From the NCBI GenBank assembly GCA_031551765.1, contig JAVBNC010000103.1, positions 1 to 9,680 on the forward strand: a stretch of 9,680 nt of DNA, read 5' to 3'. This DNA comes from JAVBNC01 sp031551765 (GTDB lineage Bacteria; Desulfobacterota; Desulfovibrionia; Desulfovibrionales; Desulfovibrionaceae). Each line of letters opens with the position of its first letter. Position 1 is the stretch's first letter. Position numbers and translations under genes: made by a program. Positions 1-7,023 of this stretch are shown here, piece after piece. The notes under the pieces are model-generated. The model saw nothing but the letters and a program-made list of their open reading frames with translations. It had not been told where the DNA came from and ran no database searches.

Positions 1-226
1 GGTGCCCGTAATTGTACGGGGCTGCTATCATCAACGAGACACGCCCCATTAACCCTGACAAAGTTTTTAGGGAACGGGGATGGGATCCAAGGGAAGGGGA
101 ACACCCCATTTTCAAAAAAGGGGTTTTCCCCTTCCCTTGGATCCCAGCCCCTTTCCCTAAAAACTTTGTCAGGGTTAATGGGGCGTTTCTCGTTGATGAT
201 AGCAGCCCCGTACAATTACGGGCACC
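1..226. repeat. 226-bp near-perfect palindrome
   Basis: Base i pairs with base 227-i through the whole stretch. I checked it base by base and found mismatches only at 40/187, 75/152, 80/147, 102/125, 108/119 and the central 113/114, so 107 of 113 pairs match with essentially no spacer. It begins at the first base of the window, so it may extend further left. The central part (about 91-136) is a G-run/C-run hairpin with an A/T tip, like those at 2624-2671 and 9631-9680. The outer part is unrelated sequence in mirror image. It could be two inverted copies of an element, or a terminator for genes converging from both sides. No coding sequence is credible in 1-485; an open frame across 12-341 is only the palindrome read through. 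Confidence 0.95.
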
Positions 227-281
227 GCCTCTTTTTACTCATCAATACAGCACCCGACAGTATGTGAGCGCCGTGGCGCGA

Positions 282-327
282 CAATTCCGCAGGATAGCGG
301 AATTGCCCGCCGGGGTCCTCCCCGGCG
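282..327. other. Two tandem stem-loops
   Basis: The first stem is CAATTCCGC/GCGGAATTG (282-290 with 297-305, 6-nt loop). The second is CGCCGGGG/CCCCGGCG (308-315 with 320-327, 4-nt loop). Both are perfect and only 2 nt apart. They lie about 160-200 bp past the stop of the ABC-F gene on the minus strand. Neither is followed by a T-run on either strand, so intrinsic termination is not supported. They may mark transcript ends or belong to the surrounding repeat mosaic. Confidence 0.55.
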
Positions 328-394
328 CCCCGGAGGGGTGAGGGCCAGGACGGCCCGAATCAACAGAACGGCAGACGCGCACCATTTCCCATAG

Positions 395-477
395 TCACCC
401 TGAAAGGGGTCCAGGGGCGCCAGCCCTTGGCGGGTGCAGGGCAGAGCCCTGCTTCGACTCTTCATTGGCTTCGACAA
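395..477 (+). repeat. Mosaic intergenic repeat, copy R1
   Basis: Starts with TCACCCTGA and ends with TTGGCTTCGACAA, the same ends as R3 (5382-5485). Inside are an imperfect stem (CCAGGGGC/GCCCTTGG) and a perfect one (GCAGGGC-AGA-GCCCTGC). The segment containing the second stem matches R2 (5221-5303, opposite strand) at about 22 of 23 positions. The right end is 8 nt from the stop codon of the ABC-F gene. After the end, the bases continue as nnnTGCCTTT, as they also do after R3. Confidence 0.85.
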
Positions 478-485
478 AATTGCCT

Positions 486-2465
486 TTACGAACTCTCCAG
501 CGCGGCCTTCCGTTCCTCGAACACGGCCAGCTTGCTCTCCAATTCGGCCAGATCTTCCATGATCCGCTCGGCCCTGGCCTGTACGGCGTGGAAGTGCTTG
601 AGCAGTTCGGTGGCGCGGGCGCCGTCCGCGTACACGGCGGGGTCGGCCAATACGGACTCGGTTTCGGTCTGGTCGGCCAGAACCTTTTCCAGCTCCCGCT
701 CCAGGGCGGCGTAGCGGTCTTGCAGGGGTTTCATTTCCTTGTACAGGGCGTTGCGCTGCTCGGCCTGCTCGCGCTTGAGACGCTTTTGGTCTTCGCGGGA
801 CAGGCTGGACGTCTTGGGGCTGTCCGTGGCCGGGTCCCGCCGCTCTTCCGGGGTGAGGGAAACTTGCAGGGCGCGCCGGGCTTCCGCGTACTCCTCGAAC
901 CCCCGGTCGTAGTGGGTGAAGCCTTGCGGGGTGAGCTGCCAGATGCTGTCGGCGGCCTCGGTAAGCAGGTAACGGTCGTGGGCCACCATCAGGATGGTGC
1001 CGGGAAAGTCTTCCAGCGCTTCCACCAGGGCTTCGCGGCTCTCCAGGTCCAGGTGGTTGGTGGGTTCGTCCAGGACCAGGAAGTTGCAGCGCGCGAGGAA
1101 GAGCGAGGCCAGGATGAGACGGCTCTTTTCCCCGCCGGAAAGCGTGCCCACCACCCGCTCGAAAAATTTCTGCCCCAGCAGGAAGAGGCCAAGCACGCTC
1201 ATCAGCTCTTCTTCCGTGCTGCGCGGGTCGGAAAGGCGGCGGATTTCGCTCAGCACCGTGCCCGCCGGGTTCAGAACTTCCAACTGGTGCTGGCTGAAAT
1301 AACCCAGGCGCACCTGCTGGCCCATAAGCACGGTGCCGCCGCCGCGCTCCAGCTGGCCCACCACCAGCTTGAGCAGAGTGGACTTGCCGCAGCCGTTGTG
1401 CCCCACCAGGGCGATTTTCTGGCCCCGGTAGAGGGTGAAGGACAGCGTGTCCCACATGCGGCGGCCGTCGGGAAAGGCGAAGGCCAGATCCGCCACGGAA
1501 AGCACGGTGCGTTCCGACTGCGGCGTCGCGGGCCAGGAAAAATCCAGCTCCTTACGCTTGGCCGCGGGGGCCAGGCCTTCCAGCTCCTTTTCCAGCTTCT
1601 TGGCCATTTTCTGGCGGGACCCGGCCTGGCGGGCCTTGGTGGCCTTGGCCCGGAAACGGCGCACAAAGGCCATTTTGCGCTCGATTTCGTCCTGCAGGCG
1701 CGTGGCCTCGCGGGCGCGCTGCTCTTCCGTTTCCTCTTGCAGAGCGATGAGCTGGGTGAAATTGCCCTTGCGGAACAGGGGCTTGCCCGCGCCCAGGTAG
1801 AGAATGTGGGTGCTGACCTTGTCCATGAACACCCGGTCGTGGGCCACAAAGACCAGCACGCCCTGGTAGTCCAGGAGAAAGGACTCCAGCCATTCCACGG
1901 CTTCCAGGTCCAGGTGGTTGGTGGGCTCGTCCAGCAACAGAATGTCCGCCCCGGCCGTGAGCACCCGGGCCAATTTCGCCCGTTCCCGCCAGCCGCCGGA
2001 CAGGGTGCGCAGGGGCTGGCCCCACTTGTGCTCAGCAAAACCCAGGCCGGAAAGCACGGCCTTGGCCCGGTGTTCCGGGTTGTAGCCGTAGATCTGCTCC
2101 AGTTCGGCCTGACGCAGGGACAGGCGGCGCACGGCGGCCTCGTCGTTGGAAGCGGCGGCCTCGTCCCAGGCGGTCCAGAAGTCCGTCCAGTCGGGCAGCA
2201 CGTCCAGGACGTAGTTGAGCAGGGTGGTATCGAGCGATTCGCTCATTTCCTGCTCCACGTAGCCCAGGCGGCAGCCCTTGGGCAGGGGCACGCGGCCGGA
2301 ATCCGGCGCTTCCGCCCCGGCCAGCAGGCGCAGCAGCGTGGATTTGCCGCTGCCGTTGGGGCCGCACACGCACAGCCGCACCCCGGATTGCAGTTCCAGG
2401 GAGAAGTCGGACAGGATATCCCGGCCGCCGAAAGATTTACTGAGGTTTTGTATGGACAGGCGCAT
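486..2465 (-). CDS. ABC-F family ATPase (Uup/YheS-like)
   Basis: A cytosolic tandem ATPase of the ABC-F type, a family whose members bind the ribosome and act in translation rather than transport; there are no membrane segments. The 659 residues hold Walker A GPNGSGKST (35-43), signature LSGGW (155-159) and Walker B ending DEPTNHLD (179-186). A charged linker (about 240-315) follows, then Walker A GHNGCGKST (355-363), signature LSGGEKSR (442-449) and DEPTNHLD (466-473). The tail (about 555-657) is highly charged and predicted coiled coil, as in Uup and YheS. The start at MRLSIQNL fits the family N-terminus, though no strong Shine-Dalgarno precedes it. The gene stands alone between hairpins. 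All catalytic motifs are intact. Which subfamily it belongs to, and whether it has any antibiotic-protection role, cannot be decided here. Confidence 0.95.
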   Translation of the reverse strand: MRLSIQNLSKSFGGRDILSDFSLELQSGVRLCVCGPNGSGKSTLLRLLAGAEAPDSGRVPLPKGCRLGYVEQEMSESLDTTLLNYVLDVLPDWTDFWTAWDEAAASNDEAAVRRLSLRQAELEQIYGYNPEHRAKAVLSGLGFAEHKWGQPLRTLSGGWRERAKLARVLTAGADILLLDEPTNHLDLEAVEWLESFLLDYQGVLVFVAHDRVFMDKVSTHILYLGAGKPLFRKGNFTQLIALQEETEEQRAREATRLQDEIERKMAFVRRFRAKATKARQAGSRQKMAKKLEKELEGLAPAAKRKELDFSWPATPQSERTVLSVADLAFAFPDGRRMWDTLSFTLYRGQKIALVGHNGCGKSTLLKLVVGQLERGGGTVLMGQQVRLGYFSQHQLEVLNPAGTVLSEIRRLSDPRSTEEELMSVLGLFLLGQKFFERVVGTLSGGEKSRLILASLFLARCNFLVLDEPTNHLDLESREALVEALEDFPGTILMVAHDRYLLTEAADSIWQLTPQGFTHYDRGFEEYAEARRALQVSLTPEERRDPATDSPKTSSLSREDQKRLKREQAEQRNALYKEMKPLQDRYAALERELEKVLADQTETESVLADPAVYADGARATELLKHFHAVQARAERIMEDLAELESKLAVFEERKAALESS

Positions 2466-2623
2466 GACGTATCAGGGGTTCAGGGCGAATAGAACCGGGG
2501 ATATGTACACTGCCACGCGCAAAATGAAAAGCCGCATCAACGGCCGCCCAAAATTTGAAGGCATCCCTTAATAAACTCCGTTTCCCACCCCCTAATGAAG
2601 TTTTTTGAAGGAGGATGGGGGTA

Positions 2624-2671
2624 CGGGGGAAGGAGGAAACTTTTTTCCAAAAAAGTTTCCTCCTTCCCCCG
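2624..2671 (-). terminator. Long perfect hairpin after the flavoprotein gene
   Basis: Perfect inverted repeat: arms 2624-2646 and 2649-2671 (23 bp), 2-nt centre. The base of the stem is G/C-rich (CGGGGGAAGGAGGAAAC) and the tip is a T6/A6 run. It starts 9 nt past the stop of the Tat flavoprotein gene, so it probably ends that transcript before the ABC-F gene. No T-run follows the stem on the minus strand, so it is not a textbook intrinsic terminator. About 20 of 23 arm bases match the hairpin at 9631-9680. The rest of 2466-2623 shows no gene and no convincing promoter. Confidence 0.75.
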
Positions 2672-2680
2672 ATTCATCTC

Positions 2681-3844
2681 TTACATTTCCACGAACTCCG
2701 CAGTGATTTCCTTGACCGAGGCCACGCCCGCTATGGTCATGTCGCGGGCCAGTTCGCGGCGCAGGCGGCCGTAGACGGAGGCCACGCCCTTGGCCCCGCC
2801 CAGGCCCAGGCCGTAGAGCACGGGCCGTCCCAATGCCACAGCGTCCGCGCCCAGGGCCAGGGCTTTGAACACGTCCGTGCCCCGGCGTATGCCGCTGTCC
2901 AGGATAATGGGCACGCGCCCGGCCACGGCCTTGGCAATGGCGGGCAGCACGGTAATGGACGCGGGTACGCCGTCCAGCTGGCGGCCGCCGTGGTTGGAAA
3001 CCTGAATGGCCGCCACCCCGCTTTTGAGCGCGCGGTCCACCATGTCCGGGCTGAGCACGCCCTTGAGCACAATGGGCAGGTCGGTGTTGTCGCGGATAAA
3101 GGCCAGATCCTCCCAGCCCAACGTCTTCTTGAGACCCGCGCCGCCCATGTTGGGCCTGGGCAGGCTGGGCGCGGCCCCGGCCTTGTCCGCCTTGTCCGAA
3201 CCGCCCCGGGCAAAGGCGTCGATGGTAAAGACCACGGCGGAATAGCCCGCCTTTTTGGCCCGCTGCAACAGGGCCTTGGACGCGGCCGGGTCACCTTCCG
3301 CAAGATAGAGCTGGAACCACTTGGGACCGGACGTGGCCGCCGCTACCTCCTCAATGCTGTAATTGGCGGCCGTGCTGACGGCCATCAGGGTTCCGGCGGC
3401 GGCCGTGCCGCGCGCGGTGCCCAGTTCCGCGCTTTTGTGGACGAAACCGTGGGCTCCCATGGGTGTGGTGATGACCGGAAGGGCCAGCGCGCTGCCCAAG
3501 AGGGTGGTGCGCAAATCCGGCGCGCTTTTGCCGGAGAGATAGCGGGGCAGAATGCGGATGCGGTCAAAGGCCAGCGGGTTTTCCTTAAGAGTCCAGGCCT
3601 TTTCCGACCCCCCGGCAATAAAAGCGAAAGCCGTGGCGGGAAGCGTCTTTTCCGCCGCTTCCTCCAGGTCCGCCAGGAGCGAATCGGGCAGATCCCGTTC
3701 GGCGGAAGGCGCGTTGTAGGGCGCGGCGGGCTTGGGCGGCGCGGGTGTTTTGGCCTGGGCTGGAGAAGCCAGCAAAAGACCGGCGGCGGTACCGGCGGCA
3801 GCGGCGGCGGTAATGAAATCCCGGCGTTTGATGGCGGATTCCAT
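2681..3844 (-). CDS. Tat-exported FMN-dependent 2-hydroxyacid oxidase/dehydrogenase-like protein
   Basis: Related to FMN-dependent 2-hydroxyacid oxidases, closest by eye to Aerococcus lactate oxidase: shared YNAPS near the N-terminus, GTARG, WFQLY, SNHGGRQLDG, DSGIRRG and ALGRPVL. The start at 3844 gives 387 aa and has an upstream AAGGGGG ribosome site. It also puts a twin-arginine signal (KRRDFIT, residues 6-12, hydrophobic stretch, cleavage near SPAQA) at the N-terminus. An in-frame start 34 codons upstream would bury that signal. The protein should therefore be folded with FMN and exported to the periplasm. Kept: Tyr180, Lys261, the catalytic His285 and Arg288. Replaced, by my alignment: the substrate Tyr by Phe75 and the substrate Arg by Ser216. 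The segment between about 210 and 240 is shorter than in lactate oxidase. The substrate is therefore unknown. Confidence 0.9.
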   Translation of the reverse strand: MESAIKRRDFITAAAAAGTAAGLLLASPAQAKTPAPPKPAAPYNAPSAERDLPDSLLADLEEAAEKTLPATAFAFIAGGSEKAWTLKENPLAFDRIRILPRYLSGKSAPDLRTTLLGSALALPVITTPMGAHGFVHKSAELGTARGTAAAGTLMAVSTAANYSIEEVAAATSGPKWFQLYLAEGDPAASKALLQRAKKAGYSAVVFTIDAFARGGSDKADKAGAAPSLPRPNMGGAGLKKTLGWEDLAFIRDNTDLPIVLKGVLSPDMVDRALKSGVAAIQVSNHGGRQLDGVPASITVLPAIAKAVAGRVPIILDSGIRRGTDVFKALALGADAVALGRPVLYGLGLGGAKGVASVYGRLRRELARDMTIAGVASVKEITAEFVEM

Positions 3845-3891
3845 GGGATACCCCCTTCTGGAACAAGGTTGCGGAGCGGGGAGGCTCCAGA

Positions 3892-3907
3892 GGAAAAAGA
3901 CTTTTCC
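3892..3907. promoter_or_regulatory. Short inverted repeat upstream of flavoprotein gene
   Basis: GGAAAA-AGAC-TTTTCC, 6-bp arms with a 4-nt loop, lies 48-63 bp before the start of the Tat flavoprotein gene inside the 118-bp gap after the permease stop. It could be an operator or a transcript stem. The gap has no strong terminator, so read-through from the permease gene is possible. A TATAGG about 70 bp before the start could be a -10 box, but no good -35 is seen. Confidence 0.25.
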
Positions 3908-3962
3908 ACCTATACCCTGTGTAGAACAGAAAGAGGGACGGCACAAGACCGTGAGACCCGGC

Positions 3963-5186
3963 TTACCCCTGCTTTACACCCGCCGCCAGCACCCGCCCCG
4001 GCCGCAGCTTGCGCAGGGCCACGTGCAGCGCCAGGGTGAACAGCAGACAGCTCAGCGTGGGGCCGATGGGCGAGCCCCAAATATTGAACGCGGTATGGGA
4101 GACAATGCCGCAAAGCAGCGAGGCCAGGCCCGCGGCGTCCGCCTGCTTTTCCCGGCTGTCGTTGCGCAACAGGTAGTAGTCGCTGAATAAAATAGCGGAA
4201 AGCGGCGCAAAAATGGCGCCGATCATCTCCAGAAAGCGCATGTACAAATTGCTGTCCAGCACCAGGGCCAGGGCCACGCCCAAAACCACCACCACGGGCA
4301 CGCTGCGCTTCACGGGCAGGGCCGGGTGCACGTTGCGCGCGGTCATGATGGCCGAATACACGTCCAGAAAGGTGGAGCAGATGGTGGACAGGGCCGTGAC
4401 GGACAGCGCGGCCACGCCGAACCCGGCGGCCAGCAGCATGGGGATGGGGTCCGACCGCCCGGTGATCAGCGAACCGGCAAAGCCCAGGGAGTACATCCAC
4501 AGGCTCCCGCACAAATAGCCCAAGGGCGGGGCCAGAAAGGCCGTGCGCGCGTTCTTGGCCCGGCAGGCGTAGTCCGCCACCAGCGGCACCCAGCTGAGCG
4601 GCATGACCAGGGAAAGCTCAAAAGCCGCGCCGAACCCCATGGGCGCGACACCGGGCGGCGCGGAAGGGAGGCTCCCCCCGCTTTTCTGCCCCAATACCCA
4701 GGTCATGAGCACGGCCAGGCAGAGCAACAGCCCCACAGCCGCCATGTTGCCCCAGTGCTGCCCCTGGGTTTCCCACAGCGCCCACAGGGCGACCAGGCAG
4801 CCGATAACCAGCACGGCCGGGGTCTGGACACCGGTCCAACCCCAGGCGCTCTGCGCAATGCCGCTCACGGCCTGGCCGCTGAAGCGCAGCATCACGGCCG
4901 TCCAGCCCAAAAGCTGGATGGTGTTGGCCAGGGAAAGCAGCCAGGAGCCCTTGTGCCCAAAGGAAATGCGCGTGCACACCAGCGAGGGCTTTCCCTCGCG
5001 GTACCCCAGGTAGCCCATCAGCCCCAAAAGCAACCCGCCCAGCAAATGCCCGGAAACCAGGGCCACCAGCCCCGTGGACAGGCCAGCCGGGGCCATCAGG
5101 CCGCCGGTCTGCATTTCCGCCACGGTAATGGCCGCGCCAAACCACAACGTGGCCAGGGGAAGAAAACGGTACGAACGGGATTCCAT
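3963..5186 (-). CDS. cytX: NCS1-family permease, CytX-like (HMP or vitamin B6 precursor uptake)
   Basis: An inner-membrane permease of the nucleobase:cation symporter-1 family, 407 aa with about 12 hydrophobic segments. The N-terminal WFGAAITVAEMQTGG (15-29), the RISFGHKGS region (73-81), LLGWTAVM (92-99) and SWVPLVADYACR (198-209) resemble proteins annotated as the hydroxymethylpyrimidine transporter CytX. The start at 5186 has GGAG just upstream and begins at the family N-terminus. A longer frame from a TTG at 5381 would translate repeat R2 and is rejected. No thiamine gene or TPP riboswitch is seen nearby; the neighbours are pdxT and pdxS, 300 bp upstream on the same strand. The substrate may be HMP, or a vitamin B6 form, since the yeast B6 carrier Tpn1 belongs to the same family. 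Family assignment is firm, substrate is not. Confidence 0.88.
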   Translation of the reverse strand: MESRSYRFLPLATLWFGAAITVAEMQTGGLMAPAGLSTGLVALVSGHLLGGLLLGLMGYLGYREGKPSLVCTRISFGHKGSWLLSLANTIQLLGWTAVMLRFSGQAVSGIAQSAWGWTGVQTPAVLVIGCLVALWALWETQGQHWGNMAAVGLLLCLAVLMTWVLGQKSGGSLPSAPPGVAPMGFGAAFELSLVMPLSWVPLVADYACRAKNARTAFLAPPLGYLCGSLWMYSLGFAGSLITGRSDPIPMLLAAGFGVAALSVTALSTICSTFLDVYSAIMTARNVHPALPVKRSVPVVVVLGVALALVLDSNLYMRFLEMIGAIFAPLSAILFSDYYLLRNDSREKQADAAGLASLLCGIVSHTAFNIWGSPIGPTLSCLLFTLALHVALRKLRPGRVLAAGVKQG

Positions 5187-5220
5187 AGCATGCTCCAAGC
5201 ATGGGGCTATTTTTAATTGG

Positions 5221-5303
5221 TTGTCGAAGCCATCTAAGAGTGAGCGCAGGGCTCCGCCCTGCACCCGCAAGGGGGCTGAGCCCCCTTGACCCCGCGACAG
5301 GGG
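5221..5303 (-). repeat. Mosaic intergenic repeat, copy R2
   Basis: Inverted relative to R1 and R3. Its TTGTCGAAGCCA end is at 5221, 35 bp before the permease start codon. Inside are a perfect stem GCAGGGC-TCC-GCCCTGC and a 9-bp stem CAAGGGGGC-TGA-GCCCCCTTG (5268-5288). Bases 5264-5302 are identical to 8655-8693 in R4 (39 of 39). The TCACCCTG end present in the other copies is degraded here. Confidence 0.85.
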
Positions 5304-5381
5304 GGCTATTTCGCGCGCGGTGGGTATGTGAGCGAGCGCGGACACAGGGGAAGCGCTTCGAATAATTTGTACCGTCGCCAA

Positions 5382-5485
5382 TCACCCTGAATGGGTTCCA
5401 AGGGGCGCGCCCCTTGGCGAGAGAGTCCAGAGAGGGCAGCGCCCTCTCTGGCCGCCGGAGGCATGCTCTCGATTGGCTTCGACAA
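5382..5485 (+). repeat. Mosaic intergenic repeat, copy R3
   Basis: Starts TCACCCTGA and ends TTGGCTTCGACAA. Inside are the perfect 20-base palindrome CCAAGGGGCGCGCCCCTTGG and an 11-bp stem CCAGAGAGGGC-AGC-GCCCTCTCTGG, then CCGCCGGAGGCATG. The right end directly abuts the pdxT stop codon (5486-5488). On the minus strand this structure is the first thing transcribed after pdxT, so it may act as a terminator or as a 3'-end stabiliser. R2 and R3 face each other and together with 78 bp of non-repeat sequence fill 5221-5485. No gene is seen in 5187-5485. Confidence 0.88.
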
Positions 5486-6058
5486 CTATGCCTTTCCAAC
5501 TTTTGCGGCGAAATAGGCGTACACGCTGCCGTCGCCGGTCAGTTCCGGGTGGAAGGCGGTGACCAGAATTTTGCCCTGCTCGGCCATGACCGCGCGGCCG
5601 TCCACGCTGGCCAGGACGCGCACGCCCGGCCCGGCGGATTCGATGAACGGCGCGCGGATGAACACGGCGCGCACCGTTCCCAGGCCCGCGACGGGCAGGT
5701 CGGTCTCGAAACTGTCCACTTGCCTGCCGAAGCCGTTGCGTTCCACGCGGATATCCATCAGGCCCAGGGGCCGCGGCTCGGCGGCCGGACCCGCGACCTC
5801 TGTAGCGCAAAGGATAAGCCCCGCGCAAGTGCCCAGCACGGGCCGCGTCCGGGCGAAATCCCGGATGGGGTCCGCAAGGCCGTAGAGCCGGATAAGCCTG
5901 CTGATGGCCGTGGATTCCCCGCCGGGAATGACCAGGGCGTCCACCCCGGCCAAATCCGGCGGGCTTTTCACGGGCAGGCCCGCCGCGCCCACGCGGGCGG
6001 CCATGTCCAGGTGCTCGGAAACCGCGCCTTGCAGGGCCAAAACGCCGATGCGCACCAT
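5486..6058 (-). CDS. pdxT: Pyridoxal 5'-phosphate synthase glutaminase subunit PdxT
   Basis: The glutaminase half of the cytosolic PLP synthase complex; it releases ammonia from glutamine and channels it to PdxS. At 190 aa it has the normal family length. PGGES is at 45-49 and the nucleophile Cys78 is in GTCAG. The His170/Glu172 pair is in HPE. The N-terminus IGVLALQGAVSEH is typical of the family. The ATG is one base after the pdxS stop codon, so the two are translationally coupled in one operon. The C-terminal GKA is encoded by bases (AAAGGCA) that also continue the conserved edge of the neighbouring repeat. No key residue is missing. Confidence 0.97.
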   Translation of the reverse strand: MVRIGVLALQGAVSEHLDMAARVGAAGLPVKSPPDLAGVDALVIPGGESTAISRLIRLYGLADPIRDFARTRPVLGTCAGLILCATEVAGPAAEPRPLGLMDIRVERNGFGRQVDSFETDLPVAGLGTVRAVFIRAPFIESAGPGVRVLASVDGRAVMAEQGKILVTAFHPELTGDGSVYAYFAAKVGKA

Positions 6059-6059
6059 C

Positions 6060-6950
6060 TTACCAGCCTCTCTCTTGCATGCGCTGTTCGCGAGGCAGGC
6101 CCGCGATTTCCAGGCCCTTCATGGGCGCGCCCAGACCCTTGGAAAGCGAGGCCAGCAGCGCATAGTCCTCGTAGTGCGTGGTGGCGCTGACAATGGCTTT
6201 CGCGAACTTTTCCGGGTTGTCGGACTTGAAGATGCCCGAGCCCACGAACACGCCGTCCGCGCCGAGCGTCATCATCAGCGCGGCGTCCGCCGGGGTGGCC
6301 ACCCCGCCCGCCGCGAAATTGACCACGGGGAGCTTGCCCAGGCGCTTCACTTCCGCCAGCAGCTCGTAGGGCGCGCCCAGTTCCTTGGCGTAGGCCATCA
6401 GCTCGTCGTCGTTCTTGGAGCAGGCGGCGCGCACTTCCGCCGTCACCCGGCGCATGTGGCGCACGGCTTCCACGATATTGCCCGTGCCCGGCTCGCCTTT
6501 GGTGCGCAGCATGGAAGCGCCCTCGCCCACCCGGCGCAGCGCCTCACCCAGGTCCCGGCAGCCGCAGACAAAGGGCACGGTGTAGCCGCTTTTCAGGATG
6601 TGGTACTGCTCGTCCGCCGGGGTCAGCACTTCGCTTTCGTCAATGTAGTCCACGCCCATGGCTTCCAGAATGCGGGCCTCGCTGATGTGCCCTATGCGCG
6701 CTTTGGCCATGACCGGAATGCTCACGGCCTTCATGACTTCTTCCACAATGCCGGGGTCCGCCATGCGGGCCACGCCGCCCGCCGCGCGGATGTCCGAAGG
6801 CACGCGCTCCAGAGCCATGACGGCCACGGCCCCTGCCGCTTCCGCAATTTTCGCCTGCTCGGCATTGACCACGTCCATGATCACGCCGCCCTTCTGCATT
6901 TGGGCCATGCCCCGCTTCACAATTTGAGACCCGATGATTTTTTCCGTCAT
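6060..6950 (-). CDS. pdxS: Pyridoxal 5'-phosphate synthase synthase subunit PdxS
   Basis: Builds PLP from ribose 5-phosphate, glyceraldehyde 3-phosphate and ammonia supplied by PdxT (DXP-independent pathway). The 296 residues match the usual 290-300. Asp26, Lys83 (in MAKARIGH) and Lys151 (in RTKGEPGTG) correspond to the catalytic Asp24, Lys81 and Lys149 of the Bacillus enzyme. The phosphate-binding loop regions (NFAAGGVATPADAA, FVGSGIFKS) are intact. The start at 6950 (MTEKIIGS) has GAAGGAG at 6958-6964, 7 nt upstream. The frame stays open far upstream into the regulator gene, but that is antisense noise in GC-rich DNA. First gene of pdxST, divergent from the MocR-type gene. Confidence 0.98.
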   Translation of the reverse strand: MTEKIIGSQIVKRGMAQMQKGGVIMDVVNAEQAKIAEAAGAVAVMALERVPSDIRAAGGVARMADPGIVEEVMKAVSIPVMAKARIGHISEARILEAMGVDYIDESEVLTPADEQYHILKSGYTVPFVCGCRDLGEALRRVGEGASMLRTKGEPGTGNIVEAVRHMRRVTAEVRAACSKNDDELMAYAKELGAPYELLAEVKRLGKLPVVNFAAGGVATPADAALMMTLGADGVFVGSGIFKSDNPEKFAKAIVSATTHYEDYALLASLSKGLGAPMKGLEIAGLPREQRMQERGW

Positions 6951-6975
6951 GACGCCGCTCCTTCGTTTTTTTACG

Positions 6976-7023
6976 AAAATAGTCCCCCAGGGCGGCATAA
7001 AAAAGATCCAATTGGACTGTTTT
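6976..7023. promoter_or_regulatory. Candidate PdxR operator in the pdxS/regulator divergent region
   Basis: Three related 10-mers: AAAATAGTCC (6976-6985), a weaker direct copy AAAAAGATCC (7000-7009, 7 of 10), and an inverted copy GGACTGTTTT (7014-7023, 9 of 10 to the complement of the first). The second and third overlap in a perfect palindrome TCCAATTGGA (7007-7016). Known MocR/PdxR operators often combine direct and inverted repeats in exactly this kind of divergent region. No strong -35/-10 pair is visible for pdxS; AAAATA read on the minus strand (TATTTT) is a weak -10 candidate, which would fit activator-dependent transcription. Confidence 0.5.

Noticed and set aside
12..341. 109-aa open frame
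   Set aside because: It reads through the palindrome and hairpins, and its sequence is a by-product of the inverted repeat.
486..2465. ABC-F gene as an antibiotic resistance determinant
   Set aside because: Nothing in the linker or context separates it from housekeeping Uup/YheS-type proteins.
465..2492. Long plus-strand open frame opposite the ABC-F gene
   Set aside because: It is antisense to a gene with all family motifs and reads as a low-complexity G/Q/A/H-rich product, typical of the opposite frame in GC-rich DNA.
261..5334. Shared TATGTGAGCG at 261-270 and 5325-5334, near R1 and R3
   Set aside because: The match is only 10 bases with divergent flanks and unequal distance to the repeats, so it may be chance.
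5187..5381. Longer N-terminus for the permease from a TTG
   Set aside because: The extra residues are repeat R2 translated, and the family N-terminus with a GGAG site begins at 5186.
5187..5485. TPP riboswitch upstream of the CytX-like gene
   Set aside because: I looked for the conserved thi-box elements (CUGAGA and the GACCUGAUCUGG-like segment) and did not see them.
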